Assembly (NCBI RefSeq): GCF_018343695.1
Contig: NZ_JAGYPJ010000001.1
Location: forward strand, 372,001 to 436,000
Direction: 5' to 3'
Length of the DNA: 64,000 nucleotides
From: Lederbergia citrisecunda
GTDB lineage: Bacteria; Bacillota; Bacilli; Bacillales; Bacillaceae_C
Positions 1-7,858 of the stretch are shown here, one piece after another. The number at the start of each line of letters is the position of its first letter. Position 1 is the stretch's first letter. The position numbers were made by a program, and so were the translations under genes. Under the pieces are notes generated by a model. It saw only the letters and a program-made list of their open reading frames with translations. It was not told the DNA's origin and searched no databases.

Positions 1-2
1 TA

Positions 3-1448
3 AAGCTTTATTCTATATTAGAACCGCAAGCTTTATTTATCCGCTCACGTTTTCAAACTGGTGATTTATTAGGAACACTCGCAGATGATATTGAACATTT
101 GCAAGACGCTTATATACGCACCATTTTTCCTACAATCATAGGTTTGTTTTTGTTTACTTATTCTGTCATTGTTTTGGCGCTATTTGATTGGCTTTTCGCA
201 CTTTTTATGACATTTTGTTTAAGTATTATCGTATTTGTGTATCCTCTTATTTCACTGTATTTCTTGAAAAAACATCAATTGAAATTAAAAGACATTCGTT
301 CAGGACTTTATCAATCATTTACTGATGCGATCTTCGGATTGACTGATTGGATGATTAGTGGGAGAAAAGAGACGTTTATTAATGGATTTACAAAAGAAAG
401 CAGGAAGAGTGGTATTCTTGAGAAGAAACTAGAAAACTGGAATCAATCACGGACATTTCAACTACAAATAATAAGTGGCATCATCCTTATTTTAGTAGGT
501 TTGTGGGCAGGGGCTGCTGCTCAAAGTGGTGATATCGCTCCTACTTATATCGCTGCATTTACGCTTGTCTCTCTACCTATATTAGAAGGGCTAATCCCAT
601 TGTCACATGCAATTGAAAGGTTGCCATCTTACCAAGAATCATTGAAGAGAATTGATAACCTTCAACAATTTGTTTCTGAAAAAGGGGAAGTAACAGAGCA
701 GCTGAACATGAATGAATATCCAGATATTATCTTGAAAAATGTTACGTATCAATATCAAGGTCAAGTGGCACCGGCTCTGGAAAATATTTCACTTTCCGTT
801 CAAAATGGACAAAAAGTAGCCATCCTTGGAAAAAGTGGTGCAGGAAAATCTACATTGCTTCAATTACTTTTAGGAGCTTTGACACCAGATTCAGGCAACA
901 TACAAATAGGTGGATACGCGCCAGAAATGTACGGTGACGACAATATTACTAACATCTTGAGCGTTCTTAATCAAAAGCCTTATTTATTTGCAACGTCGGT
1001 AAAAAACAATATCCGTTTAGGAAATCAAAAGGCAACTAATGAAGATATTAATAATGTTATAAGTGATGTAAAGCTAGAGAAATATATTCAATCTCTACCG
1101 ATAGGAATCGAAACTCAAATGGAAGAGACTGGCCAACGATTTTCCGGAGGGGAAAGGCAGCGAATTGCATTAGCAAGAATTTTATTGAAGAACTCTCCGA
1201 TTGTCGTATTAGATGAACCAACAGTAGGATTGGATCCATTAACAGAAGCTGATTTACTTAATACAATATTTGCTGGATTGCAGAATAAAACAATAATTAT
1301 GATTACTCATCATCTAATTGGCATGGAGTATATGGATCAAATCATATTCTTAGATGAAGGGAAAATTGCCATGAGCGGAACTCATGAACAATTAATGGCA
1401 AAGAACGAACGCTATCGCCATTTGTATTTACTAGATAGAGGCTTATAA
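3..1448 (+). CDS. cydC: CydC-type thiol-reductant ABC exporter subunit, 5' end cut by window
   Basis: ATP-binding/permease half of the CydDC-type exporter, which moves thiols (cysteine/glutathione) out of the cytoplasm and is needed to assemble cytochrome bd. The frame is open from base 3 with no start, so the N-terminus lies outside the window; a TTG at 99 is internal. Visible order: end of the membrane domain with hydrophobic segments, then an ATPase domain with Walker A GKSGAGKST (near base 830), signature FSGGERQR (near 1140), Walker B VVLDEPTVGLD and a switch His in MITHH. The stretch GDLLGTLADDIEHLQDAYIR is typical of CydC. In Bacillus it normally ends a cydABCD operon; a terminator follows here. 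The CydC rather than CydD assignment is by recall of family motifs. Confidence 0.85.
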   Translation, partial: KLYSILEPQALFIRSRFQTGDLLGTLADDIEHLQDAYIRTIFPTIIGLFLFTYSVIVLALFDWLFALFMTFCLSIIVFVYPLISLYFLKKHQLKLKDIRSGLYQSFTDAIFGLTDWMISGRKETFINGFTKESRKSGILEKKLENWNQSRTFQLQIISGIILILVGLWAGAAAQSGDIAPTYIAAFTLVSLPILEGLIPLSHAIERLPSYQESLKRIDNLQQFVSEKGEVTEQLNMNEYPDIILKNVTYQYQGQVAPALENISLSVQNGQKVAILGKSGAGKSTLLQLLLGALTPDSGNIQIGGYAPEMYGDDNITNILSVLNQKPYLFATSVKNNIRLGNQKATNEDINNVISDVKLEKYIQSLPIGIETQMEETGQRFSGGERQRIALARILLKNSPIVVLDEPTVGLDPLTEADLLNTIFAGLQNKTIIMITHHLIGMEYMDQIIFLDEGKIAMSGTHEQLMAKNERYRHLYLLDRGL

Positions 1449-1454
1449 AAGATT

Positions 1455-1491
1455 TCCTTCCAAGGTATATATTTGGGAGGATTTTTATTTT
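1455..1491 (+). terminator. Rho-independent terminator after cydC
   Basis: Stem TCCTTCCAA (1455-1463) pairs with TTGGGAGGA (1473-1481), with one G-U pair, followed by a T-rich tract. It lies seven bases after the cydC stop. Confidence 0.75.
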
Positions 1492-1533
1492 TAATGGCAA
1501 ATTTGTAACTTAACAAAAAAGGTGGTGGATATT

Positions 1534-2286
1534 ATGAAAACTTTACTTATTACTGGTGGTAACAATGGAATTGGCTATTTTATGGTTAAGGAATGGCTTA
1601 GAAATGGGCATTGTGTGTCTGTACTTGATCTCCATTGTGATAACCTTGAACAGTTACAAAACTTTTATCCAACAACATTAATATATTTTAAAGATGATGT
1701 TACAGACTTGGAATCCGTAAAAATGGCGGTCAACGAAACAACTCGTCAGTTTGGAAGTATAGATTACGCAATACATAATGCCTGCTTATGTTTATTTAAA
1801 GATTTTGAGGAACATAGTAGGGAAGATTTTGATAGAGTAATCGATGTAAATTTGTATGGAGCGATGAATATAACTAAAGCAGTATTAGGGACTATGAAAA
1901 ATCTAAAACGTGGTAAGGTCATATTCACAAGTTCAGGTATAGGAGTTACTGGATATACCAATTTAAGTGCGTATGCATGCAGCAAAGGTGCTATAGAATC
2001 TTTAGCAAAATGCTTAAACCTAGAATTTGTAGACAGTGGTATTACATTTCATATTATGCATCCACCCCTTACTAATACAAAATCATCTACGCCGTTGCCA
2101 ATTCCGAAAGAGTTTAAAGCTTCACCTGAAAGAGTTGGAAAAGGGTTTATTAGAAACATCGACAGTAAAAAGTTCATTATTACTCCTTCCTTTAAGGATG
2201 CATTATCAATAAAATTCAGTTATCTTTTCCCATTATCTATAGGTCGTATGCTTGTAAAAATGACGAATAGAGCAATGAATAGATAA
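1534..2286 (+). CDS. Short-chain dehydrogenase/reductase (SDR) family protein
   Basis: Soluble NAD(P)-dependent oxidoreductase of the classical SDR family, about 250 residues. Visible motifs: nucleotide-binding TGGNNGIG near the N-terminus, HNAC in place of the usual NNAG, a catalytic Ser in FTSSG, and YACSK carrying the catalytic Tyr and Lys. The substrate cannot be predicted. The ATG at 1534 is chosen because AAGGTGGTGG (1519-1528) is a good ribosome binding site for it; the in-frame GTG at 1522 lies inside that site. It stands alone, with a terminator on each side. Confidence 0.85.
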   Translation: MKTLLITGGNNGIGYFMVKEWLRNGHCVSVLDLHCDNLEQLQNFYPTTLIYFKDDVTDLESVKMAVNETTRQFGSIDYAIHNACLCLFKDFEEHSREDFDRVIDVNLYGAMNITKAVLGTMKNLKRGKVIFTSSGIGVTGYTNLSAYACSKGAIESLAKCLNLEFVDSGITFHIMHPPLTNTKSSTPLPIPKEFKASPERVGKGFIRNIDSKKFIITPSFKDALSIKFSYLFPLSIGRMLVKMTNRAMNR

Positions 2287-2300
2287 CTAGAAAAGGATAG

Positions 2301-2336
2301 AAAAAAACGGCTCGGAATTTTCCAAGCCATTTTTTC
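2301..2336. terminator. Bidirectional terminator between SDR gene and RND pump
   Basis: An A-run, then GGCTcGGAA pairing with TTCCaAGCC, then a T-run. It lies between two convergent genes, so it can serve both strands. Confidence 0.8.
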
Positions 2337-2381
2337 AATAAGGTAAGAAATTTTAAATAGGTATGCCTTTCGTTTAATTAA

Positions 2382-5300
2382 TTATCCAACATTATCAGGT
2401 GTGACGGATACTTTCAGTTTCTTCCTTTTCTCCTTCACTTTCACTCGTTCAACACTGACGCGTGAAAAGGAAAATAGTCGATACGTTGCGGGTACGAGTA
2501 ATAAGGTGATAAAGGTTGCAAACATTAATCCGCATATGATAGCGGTAGCCATCGGTGCTTGATAATTACCTGATGTACCAGAGGCAAGTGCTAATGGAAG
2601 CATTCCTCCTGCTGTCGTTAAGGTTGTCATGAATATCGGGCGAATCCGATCTTTCCCCGCTGCAACGAGTGCCTCTTCAATTGAGTATCCATCTTTGCGA
2701 AGCTGATTCGTCCTGTCAATGAGAAGAATCGCATTGTTTAATACAATTCCAATCAACATGACAATTCCAATTCCAGACATTAAATTTAACTCCATTTGTG
2801 TAAAGAATAATCCAAGAATGACGCCGACGATTGTCATTGGAATTACGGACATGACAATAAGGGGATGACCTAAATGGTTAAATTGGACGGCCATTACAAG
2901 GTACACAAGGAATAAGGCGATTGCAAAAACAAATAGTAAGTCCTTCATTAATGCTTGTTGCTCCTCAAGATCCCCAGCAACAGTGATTGTGTAACCATCT
3001 GGTGTATTAAAGTCTTTTATCAATTTTTGGACATCACGATTAATGGTACCTAAGTCTTTTCCTTCAATATCTGCATTAATGGATAAAAAGCGGTCTCCAT
3101 CTGTATGTCTAATTTCATTCGGAGTTTCAATCGTTTTTAAATCGATAAAGGAAGATAGCTTTTTTTCACCATTTGGAAGTGGTATTTTCAAATCCAAAAG
3201 GTCAGACTTCTTACTCGTTTTCTCATCCCATTTTACATTTAATGGAATGTTCTCGTCTTCGAGCGTGATTTCACCAACAGGCATTTGTAAAAATGCTTGT
3301 TCTATGAATTGCTTTATTTGAATAGGGGAAAGTCCAGCCTTTTCTATTTCTTTCTCCTTTAATTGGATAACCTGAGCTTGTGATGTGCGTTTCATAGAAC
3401 TTTTTGAATCAACGATACCTTCAATAGATTCGAGTTCATTCATAAAATCATTTGATATCTGTTGTAATTGTTCAAAGCTTTCTCCTTTAATGTTAACTTG
3501 AACAGGAGAACCACCACCTTCATCCATCGCACTTTGAACATGATCGATTGGAGAAGTTTCACGTAAATCACGCAGTGAACTCATAATTTGTTCATTTACT
3601 TCTTTTTGGGGTAAAACAATATCGTCACCTTTCGTCATATTGATAATGGTGTAAAACATCCCTCCATTATCCATAACATAGTTTGTTTCTACATCTTCGA
3701 TCGATTGGAGTTTATCATTAATTTTATGAACAATCTCTTCTTTATCTTTATTTGAAAGGCCAGGTTCTAAAGTGATCATTAGCTCAGAATAACGATTTAA
3801 CATATCTGGCATTATGTTCGTTGGAATTTTATTTACAAGGAATAATGATCCTACGAACATTAAGATAAAAGCGGTAATAATAGCCAAACTACGACGTTTC
3901 TTCCTAATGGTCCATGCGACTACTCCGTTGTAGCTTCGTAGAAGTGGCCCTTCTTTTCTTCTTTTCTTAGGCTGGCGAAGCTTTAATAATTTCTCAGAAA
4001 GTGCCGGAATAATCGTGAAAGCGACGATGACAGAGGCTATTAAAGTAATAGCGACGACTGTTGAAAGAATGACCATGAATTGGGCCATTTCACCTTGGAC
4101 CAAGCCAATCGGTAGAAATACGACGATAGTTGTTAACATCGATGCAATGACTGCAGATGAAACTTCTTTCGTTCCTTCTATTACGGCATCAAATTTGCTT
4201 AACCCTTGTTCTCTCTTTTTATAAATCGACTCGAGAATAACAATGGATGAATCAACCATCATTCCAATCCCTAATCCGAGGCCAATCAAAGTAATAATAT
4301 TAAAGCTATAATCTAATAACCATATTGTTAAAAAAGTAAGTAGAACAGAGGTTGGAATCGATATTCCAATAATAAACGTTGCCCTTAAGTTGCGAAGGAA
4401 TAATAAAAGTACGGCAACTGCAATAATTCCTCCGACAAGTATATTATCTGTTACACCATCTATTGAATCCTTTACATAATCAGCCTGGGCGACCATTTCA
4501 TTTAATTCAAAGCCGTGAATTAAATTTTCTTTACGAATGTTTTCAATTTCTGCCCTTACAGCATCGGCCATATCAATTTGAGTAACTTCAGAAGAACGAC
4601 CCACTTGGACTAATATAAAATCCTTCGATCCATTTTTCCATACATACGAAGAGTTTTCCAACGGCTGAACTGATACTTTTGCAATGTCATTTAGTAAAAT
4701 ATTGCCATTTGAAGTAGGGATTTTAATATTCTTTACATCATTAACATTTTCTAATTTAGTATTCCAGCGAATGGATGGAGAATCTTTGTCATTGTTTAGT
4801 TCTCCTAAAGTAGCTTCAGTATTAACGTTTTGTAATGCACCAATTACTTGAGTTACATCCAAAGAATGCTTAGCCATTTTTTCACGGTTAAACTCAATGG
4901 ACACTTCACGCTCTACAGTACCAACAAGCGCTACATCTCTTACTTCTTTCAAAGCTTCTAGTCTAGGTTCCAAAACATTTTTGGCAAAATCGGTCATTTC
5001 CTCCATATTCCCATTGGAAATATCCATAAAAAATTCGTAGTTTTGACTTGTTCCATACTGCCCAGAATGGACTTCAGTAATACCGGATACAGAGCCTTTT
5101 AAGGAGTTAGAAATTGACTCGACTTCTTTATACATCTCATCTCCTTTACCACGCTTAAAGTTGATTAAAAGAGTGCTCCGCCCAATGGATGACGTAGACT
5201 GAATCTCTTCAACTCCATTCAAGCCTTTAAGCTTTTGTTCCAATGGGGTCGTAATCGTTCGTTCAATTTCAACAGCTGCCATTTCACCAGCACTGATCTC

Positions 5301-5441
5301 CACATACGCTCCGTCCATTTTTATGTTTGGCAGCAGCTCCTTATCTAACTTAAAAACAGAATAACAACCTAGCAAAATAATTAATACAGTCATTAATCCT
5401 ACTAAAATCTTTCGTTTCACAATAAACATAATTGCTTTCAT
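2382..5441 (-). CDS. RND-family efflux transporter (SwrC/AcrB-like)
   Basis: Large proton-driven membrane exporter of the hydrophobe/amphiphile RND family, 1019 residues; B. subtilis SwrC is the nearest known type. The N-terminal anchor (about residues 10-30) is followed by a periplasm-side porter domain. A second half then repeats the plan: a membrane helix near 530, another porter domain and a C-terminal helix bundle. In helix 4 the sequence is GMMVDSSIVILESI: the first of the two proton-relay Asp residues of AcrB is kept and the second is Ser. Start ATG has the site AAAGGGG six bases upstream. It is transcribed alone; no membrane-fusion-protein gene is adjacent, as is usual for Gram-positive members. 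Confidence 0.88.
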   Translation of the reverse strand: MKAIMFIVKRKILVGLMTVLIILLGCYSVFKLDKELLPNIKMDGAYVEISAGEMAAVEIERTITTPLEQKLKGLNGVEEIQSTSSIGRSTLLINFKRGKGDEMYKEVESISNSLKGSVSGITEVHSGQYGTSQNYEFFMDISNGNMEEMTDFAKNVLEPRLEALKEVRDVALVGTVEREVSIEFNREKMAKHSLDVTQVIGALQNVNTEATLGELNNDKDSPSIRWNTKLENVNDVKNIKIPTSNGNILLNDIAKVSVQPLENSSYVWKNGSKDFILVQVGRSSEVTQIDMADAVRAEIENIRKENLIHGFELNEMVAQADYVKDSIDGVTDNILVGGIIAVAVLLLFLRNLRATFIIGISIPTSVLLTFLTIWLLDYSFNIITLIGLGLGIGMMVDSSIVILESIYKKREQGLSKFDAVIEGTKEVSSAVIASMLTTIVVFLPIGLVQGEMAQFMVILSTVVAITLIASVIVAFTIIPALSEKLLKLRQPKKRRKEGPLLRSYNGVVAWTIRKKRRSLAIITAFILMFVGSLFLVNKIPTNIMPDMLNRYSELMITLEPGLSNKDKEEIVHKINDKLQSIEDVETNYVMDNGGMFYTIINMTKGDDIVLPQKEVNEQIMSSLRDLRETSPIDHVQSAMDEGGGSPVQVNIKGESFEQLQQISNDFMNELESIEGIVDSKSSMKRTSQAQVIQLKEKEIEKAGLSPIQIKQFIEQAFLQMPVGEITLEDENIPLNVKWDEKTSKKSDLLDLKIPLPNGEKKLSSFIDLKTIETPNEIRHTDGDRFLSINADIEGKDLGTINRDVQKLIKDFNTPDGYTITVAGDLEEQQALMKDLLFVFAIALFLVYLVMAVQFNHLGHPLIVMSVIPMTIVGVILGLFFTQMELNLMSGIGIVMLIGIVLNNAILLIDRTNQLRKDGYSIEEALVAAGKDRIRPIFMTTLTTAGGMLPLALASGTSGNYQAPMATAIICGLMFATFITLLLVPATYRLFSFSRVSVERVKVKEKRKKLKVSVTPDNVG

Positions 5442-5731
5442 ATTTCATACCCCTTTCGTTTTTTTATATTTCAATGTGGAGGAAAAATTCGGTGAATTTG
5501 GTAATACACTGAAACATTAATTCCTATCATAGCCAGCTTTCATAATCTGAATAACCAGCCTGAGACATATTTTTGACTAAGTCTCGAGACGGAGATATAA
5601 AGAAAAGCAGAAACATCTTTATGAATGTTCAAACTACAGGAAGCAAGATGAGGAACGAATCGATTTTGACATATTGAAGGAAAAGGACGAGAAGTTTGCT
5701 AGCTAATAGGCGCTGGAGATGTACACAAAAC
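5442..5731. other. Gene-free stretch with an eroded open frame and a repeat end
   Basis: No convincing gene. The plus-strand frame 5581-5706 is open without a start and reads as a very charged peptide (KEKQKHLYEC... ending EKFAS-stop), which looks like a decayed coding remnant of unknown origin. It runs straight into the repeat end AGGCGCTGGAG (5708-5718), found again in inverse orientation near 60083. Confidence 0.4.
5690..5718 (+). repeat. Copy of an intergenic repeat ending AGGCGCTGGAG
   Basis: The segment AGTTTGCTAGCTAATAGG plus CGCTGGAG resembles the reverse complement of 60083-60110 (AGTTTGGATGTCGATTAGG plus CGCTGGAG). The last 11 bases are identical. A weaker relative (AGTTTGCTAGTCGATA) lies near 57058. 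Confidence 0.5.
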
Positions 5732-5758
5732 AGCCTCCAACATAAAAAGTTGGAGGCT
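5726..5758 (-). terminator. Terminator of the 54-residue minus-strand gene
   Basis: Perfect stem AGCCTCCAAC (5732-5741) with GTTGGAGGCT (5749-5758), loop of seven. Read on the minus strand it is followed by GTTTTGTG, a short T-tract. Confidence 0.75.
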
Positions 5759-5767
5759 ATCTAAACA

Positions 5768-5932
5768 TCATAAATTATTATTTTGCTGCTTTATTTCTTC
5801 CTCAGCTTGTATCAGGTTCCCTCTTTCGACCATGCGATGTTCATTGACTGAATCGCCTGCTTTAAGGTTATTTAAGTTTGATGTGATGGTGATTTGTTCT
5901 TGGTTGAGGAGGGGCGGTTTCTTTTTCTTCAT
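5768..5932 (-). CDS. Small conserved-looking hypothetical protein, 54 residues
   Basis: Not recognised with certainty. The translated protein begins MKKKKPPLLNQEQITITSNL, continues with a polar stretch containing NEHRMVERGN, and ends KQQNNNL. It is hydrophilic with no membrane segment or signal peptide. Support as a real gene: CGGAG ribosome binding site eight bases before the ATG, and a perfect hairpin terminator just after the stop. The style is that of small Bacillus-specific proteins; function unknown. Confidence 0.6.
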   Translation of the reverse strand: MKKKKPPLLNQEQITITSNLNNLKAGDSVNEHRMVERGNLIQAEEEIKQQNNNL

Positions 5933-6073
5933 TATTACAACTCCGTTCTATTTCATGTAGCGAAGGCATAATATGGTTCTTGGGTAGTTTCTACAGTAAT
6001 ATGTTTTCTTATACATAACAGTTTGTCATAACAATTTTTTGAAAAGGAAAAAAATAAATGTATAAAAAGACTA

Positions 6074-6102
6074 TTGACTTGTTCTCTATAAAGAACTATT
6101 AT
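6074..6102 (+). promoter_or_regulatory. Sigma-A promoter of the exopolysaccharide cluster
   Basis: TTGACT (6074-6079), 17-base spacer, TATTAT (6097-6102), about 105 bases before the epsA start. The spacer is almost completely filled by a SinR-type inverted repeat. Confidence 0.75.
6081..6096 (+). promoter_or_regulatory. SinR-type operator inside the eps promoter spacer
   Basis: GTTCTCTATAAAGAAC: two half-sites matching the SinR consensus GTTCTYT, in inverted orientation two bases apart. It lies exactly between -35 and -10, where a bound repressor would block polymerase. Confidence 0.75.
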
Positions 6103-6163
6103 AAATGTAATCAAATTTTATTGAAAACACAGACGAAAATTTTGAATTTTTTTTACTACACTT

Positions 6164-6179
6164 GTTCTTTATTAAGAAT
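6164..6179 (+). promoter_or_regulatory. Second SinR-type operator, one half degenerate
   Basis: GTTCTTT, two bases, then TAAGAAT. The left half matches GTTCTYT exactly; the right half departs at two positions. It lies in the 5' untranslated region, about 60 bases after the -10 element. Confidence 0.55.
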
Positions 6180-6206
6180 ATCATGTCATACATATAAGGT
6201 GGTTTT

Positions 6207-6938
6207 ATGAATCAAGGAAATGGAATAGCTAAAGAAATTAATTTGAAACATTTATATAATGTCATCATCAAAAGATTCTGGATTGTTTTGGTAATAACCT
6301 TTTTAACTACCATTGCAGGTTGGTACTATAGTAGCCTCCATAAAACTGAACCATTGTATGAAGCTTCAACAAATATCTTTATTGAGGCAGATTCAGAATA
6401 TAGGAAAACCCTTCAAGTCATTATTAAAGACCCCAGTGTTTTAGAAAGTGTCATCGCCGACCTTGGTCTAGAAAAATCACCTGCTGAATTAGCAGGTCAA
6501 ATTAATGCGTATAGCATCGATGATACACAGGTAGTAAGAATATCTGTAACAGATACTAGTTCAAAGAGAGCAGTGGAGATTGCAAACACAACTGCTAAAG
6601 TCTTTTCTGAAAAAATCCCACTTATTCTTAAATTCAAAGAGGATAAAGAAGATATTCGAATATTATCAGGAGCAAAGGAGAATCCTTTACCAATTAATAA
6701 TAGTAACCCAAATAAGATAATCCTTGCAGCAATTGTATTCGGGGTGGTTTTAGGCATCGGATTACTTTTTCTCATTGATTCCCTAGATGATACCATTAAG
6801 TCTGAAAGTGACATCGAAATGATATTGGGCATTCAAGTTTTAGGCAGTGTTTCTTCTATGAACAAAAAGAATATTAGTAAAAAAAAACACAAACGAATCG
6901 AAACCGGACTCCGAGGTGAGACAATTGTTTCTAAATAA
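6207..6938 (+). CDS. epsA: EpsA-like Wzz/tyrosine-kinase modulator
   Basis: Membrane protein of the chain-length-determinant (Wzz) family that partners and activates a bacterial tyrosine kinase during EPS export; 243 residues. Two membrane helices are visible, about residues 28-46 and 170-190, flanking an extracellular domain, with a short basic C-terminal tail in the cytoplasm. The helix near 170 is preceded by PLPINNSNPNK, the proline-rich element typical of this family. Start ATG follows TAAGGTGG. It is the first gene of the cluster, directly behind the SinR-type sites, and overlaps epsB, matching the B. subtilis epsAB arrangement. Confidence 0.88.
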   Translation: MNQGNGIAKEINLKHLYNVIIKRFWIVLVITFLTTIAGWYYSSLHKTEPLYEASTNIFIEADSEYRKTLQVIIKDPSVLESVIADLGLEKSPAELAGQINAYSIDDTQVVRISVTDTSSKRAVEIANTTAKVFSEKIPLILKFKEDKEDIRILSGAKENPLPINNSNPNKIILAAIVFGVVLGIGLLFLIDSLDDTIKSESDIEMILGIQVLGSVSSMNKKNISKKKHKRIETGLRGETIVSK

Positions 6939-7587
6939 GAAAAGACGGATCGTGTCCAATAAAAAAAGAAATTTAATAACGTTCGCAAATCCGGATTCCA
7001 TTATTTCCGAGCAATACCGGACGATACGAACCAATTTATATTTTCTCAATGTTGATAAAAAAAACAAGACGCTTCTCATCACGTCTCCGGGTAAGCTAGA
7101 CGGTAAATCTACAACAGCTGCTAATCTAGCTATATCAATGGCTCAGCAACAAGAACGAGTATTATTGATAGATGGAAATTTAAGAAATCCCAATATTCAC
7201 AACATCTTTAAAACATCAAATGCAATTGGACTAACAGATGTTCTTACCGGAACAACTTCTTTTGAAGAAGCAGTTTACTCATCTACTATTGAAAGATTAG
7301 ATATACTAACAAGTGGGATGATTCCTTCGAACCCAGTAGAGTTATTAGCATCTAAAAATATGCAATTATTAATGCAAAAAATAAAAACCATGTATGACAC
7401 TATTCTTATTGATTCGACATCAATATTAGAAGTAACGGACACAAAAATCATTGCAAATATTTGTGATGGCGTTGTATTAGTCATAAAGCAAAATAAAACA
7501 AATATCGAGAGTGCAGTTGAAACAAAAAAAGTATTAGATTATGCTAAGGCCAAAATTGTAGGAATAATATTAAATAATAAAAAGTAA
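6925..7587 (+). CDS. epsB: EpsB-like BY-kinase with altered catalytic motifs
   Basis: Cytoplasmic P-loop protein of the bacterial tyrosine kinase family, 220 residues. Walker A is SPGKLDGKST (about residues 53-62). Walker A' reads LLIDGNLRNP where active kinases usually have LLIDADLRRP. Walker B reads ILIDSTSILEVTD instead of the usual DTPP form. No tyrosine cluster is seen at the C-terminus (ends ILNNKK). TTG at 6925 is preferred: GAGGTG (6913-6918) is well placed for it, and MFLNKKRR resembles the EpsB N-terminus. GTG 6916 lies in that site. The family is clear; whether it is an active kinase is uncertain. Confidence 0.82.
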   Translation: MFLNKKRRIVSNKKRNLITFANPDSIISEQYRTIRTNLYFLNVDKKNKTLLITSPGKLDGKSTTAANLAISMAQQQERVLLIDGNLRNPNIHNIFKTSNAIGLTDVLTGTTSFEEAVYSSTIERLDILTSGMIPSNPVELLASKNMQLLMQKIKTMYDTILIDSTSILEVTDTKIIANICDGVVLVIKQNKTNIESAVETKKVLDYAKAKIVGIILNNKK

Positions 7588-7605
7588 AATGTATTTATTT
7601 TTTTT

Positions 7606-7630
7606 GTTCTTTATGTTCTTTATTAAGAAC
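7606..7630 (+). promoter_or_regulatory. Third cluster of SinR-type half-sites, between epsB and the EAR
   Basis: GTTCTTT at 7606-7612 and again at 7615-7621, the second forming the inverted repeat GTTCTTTATTAAGAAC (7615-7630). The layout is the same as at 6081 and 6164. No good -35/-10 pair overlaps it. Confidence 0.55.
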
Positions 7631-7644
7631 TATTTGTTGTTTTA

Positions 7645-7830
7645 TTGTGTACAACTGGTGATGCCTCCTAACCAATATCAACGGAGGCACTCGATCATGC
7701 TGTGGGTTTATGACCTTAGACGCGAGTCGTCGGTAGTGTGGTGTGAGGAGGGGTTAGATGCCCCAATTCATTAAAGATTTTAATGATGTTGTTTTGTGCC
7801 AGAGACCGTATCATTAAGGTCTTTAATTCT
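7645..7830 (+). ncRNA. EAR (eps-associated RNA) antitermination element
   Basis: Structured leader between epsB and epsC, exactly where the EAR element lies in B. subtilis and other Bacillales, where it promotes readthrough of terminators in long EPS operons. Helices seen: TGCCTCC (7662-7668) with GGAGGCA (7683-7689); CTCG (7690-7693) with CGAG (7723-7726); GGGG (7750-7753) with CCCC (7761-7764). A 15-pair helix joins 7773-7787 and 7810-7824 with two G-U pairs; whether it belongs to the EAR is uncertain. Identification rests on position and folding, not on a covariance search. Exact ends are approximate. Confidence 0.8.
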
Positions 7831-7858
7831 AAAAAATAGTAATAAAAGGCGGGTTTAT

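Noticed and set aside
5581-5706. Open charged frame in the spacer before the 54-residue gene
   Set aside because: No start codon or ribosome binding site and no recognised family; kept only as a possible remnant.
7589-7774. Open frame of 61 codons between epsB and epsC
   Set aside because: It lies in the SinR-type sites and the EAR RNA, has no ribosome binding site, and has no protein-like composition.
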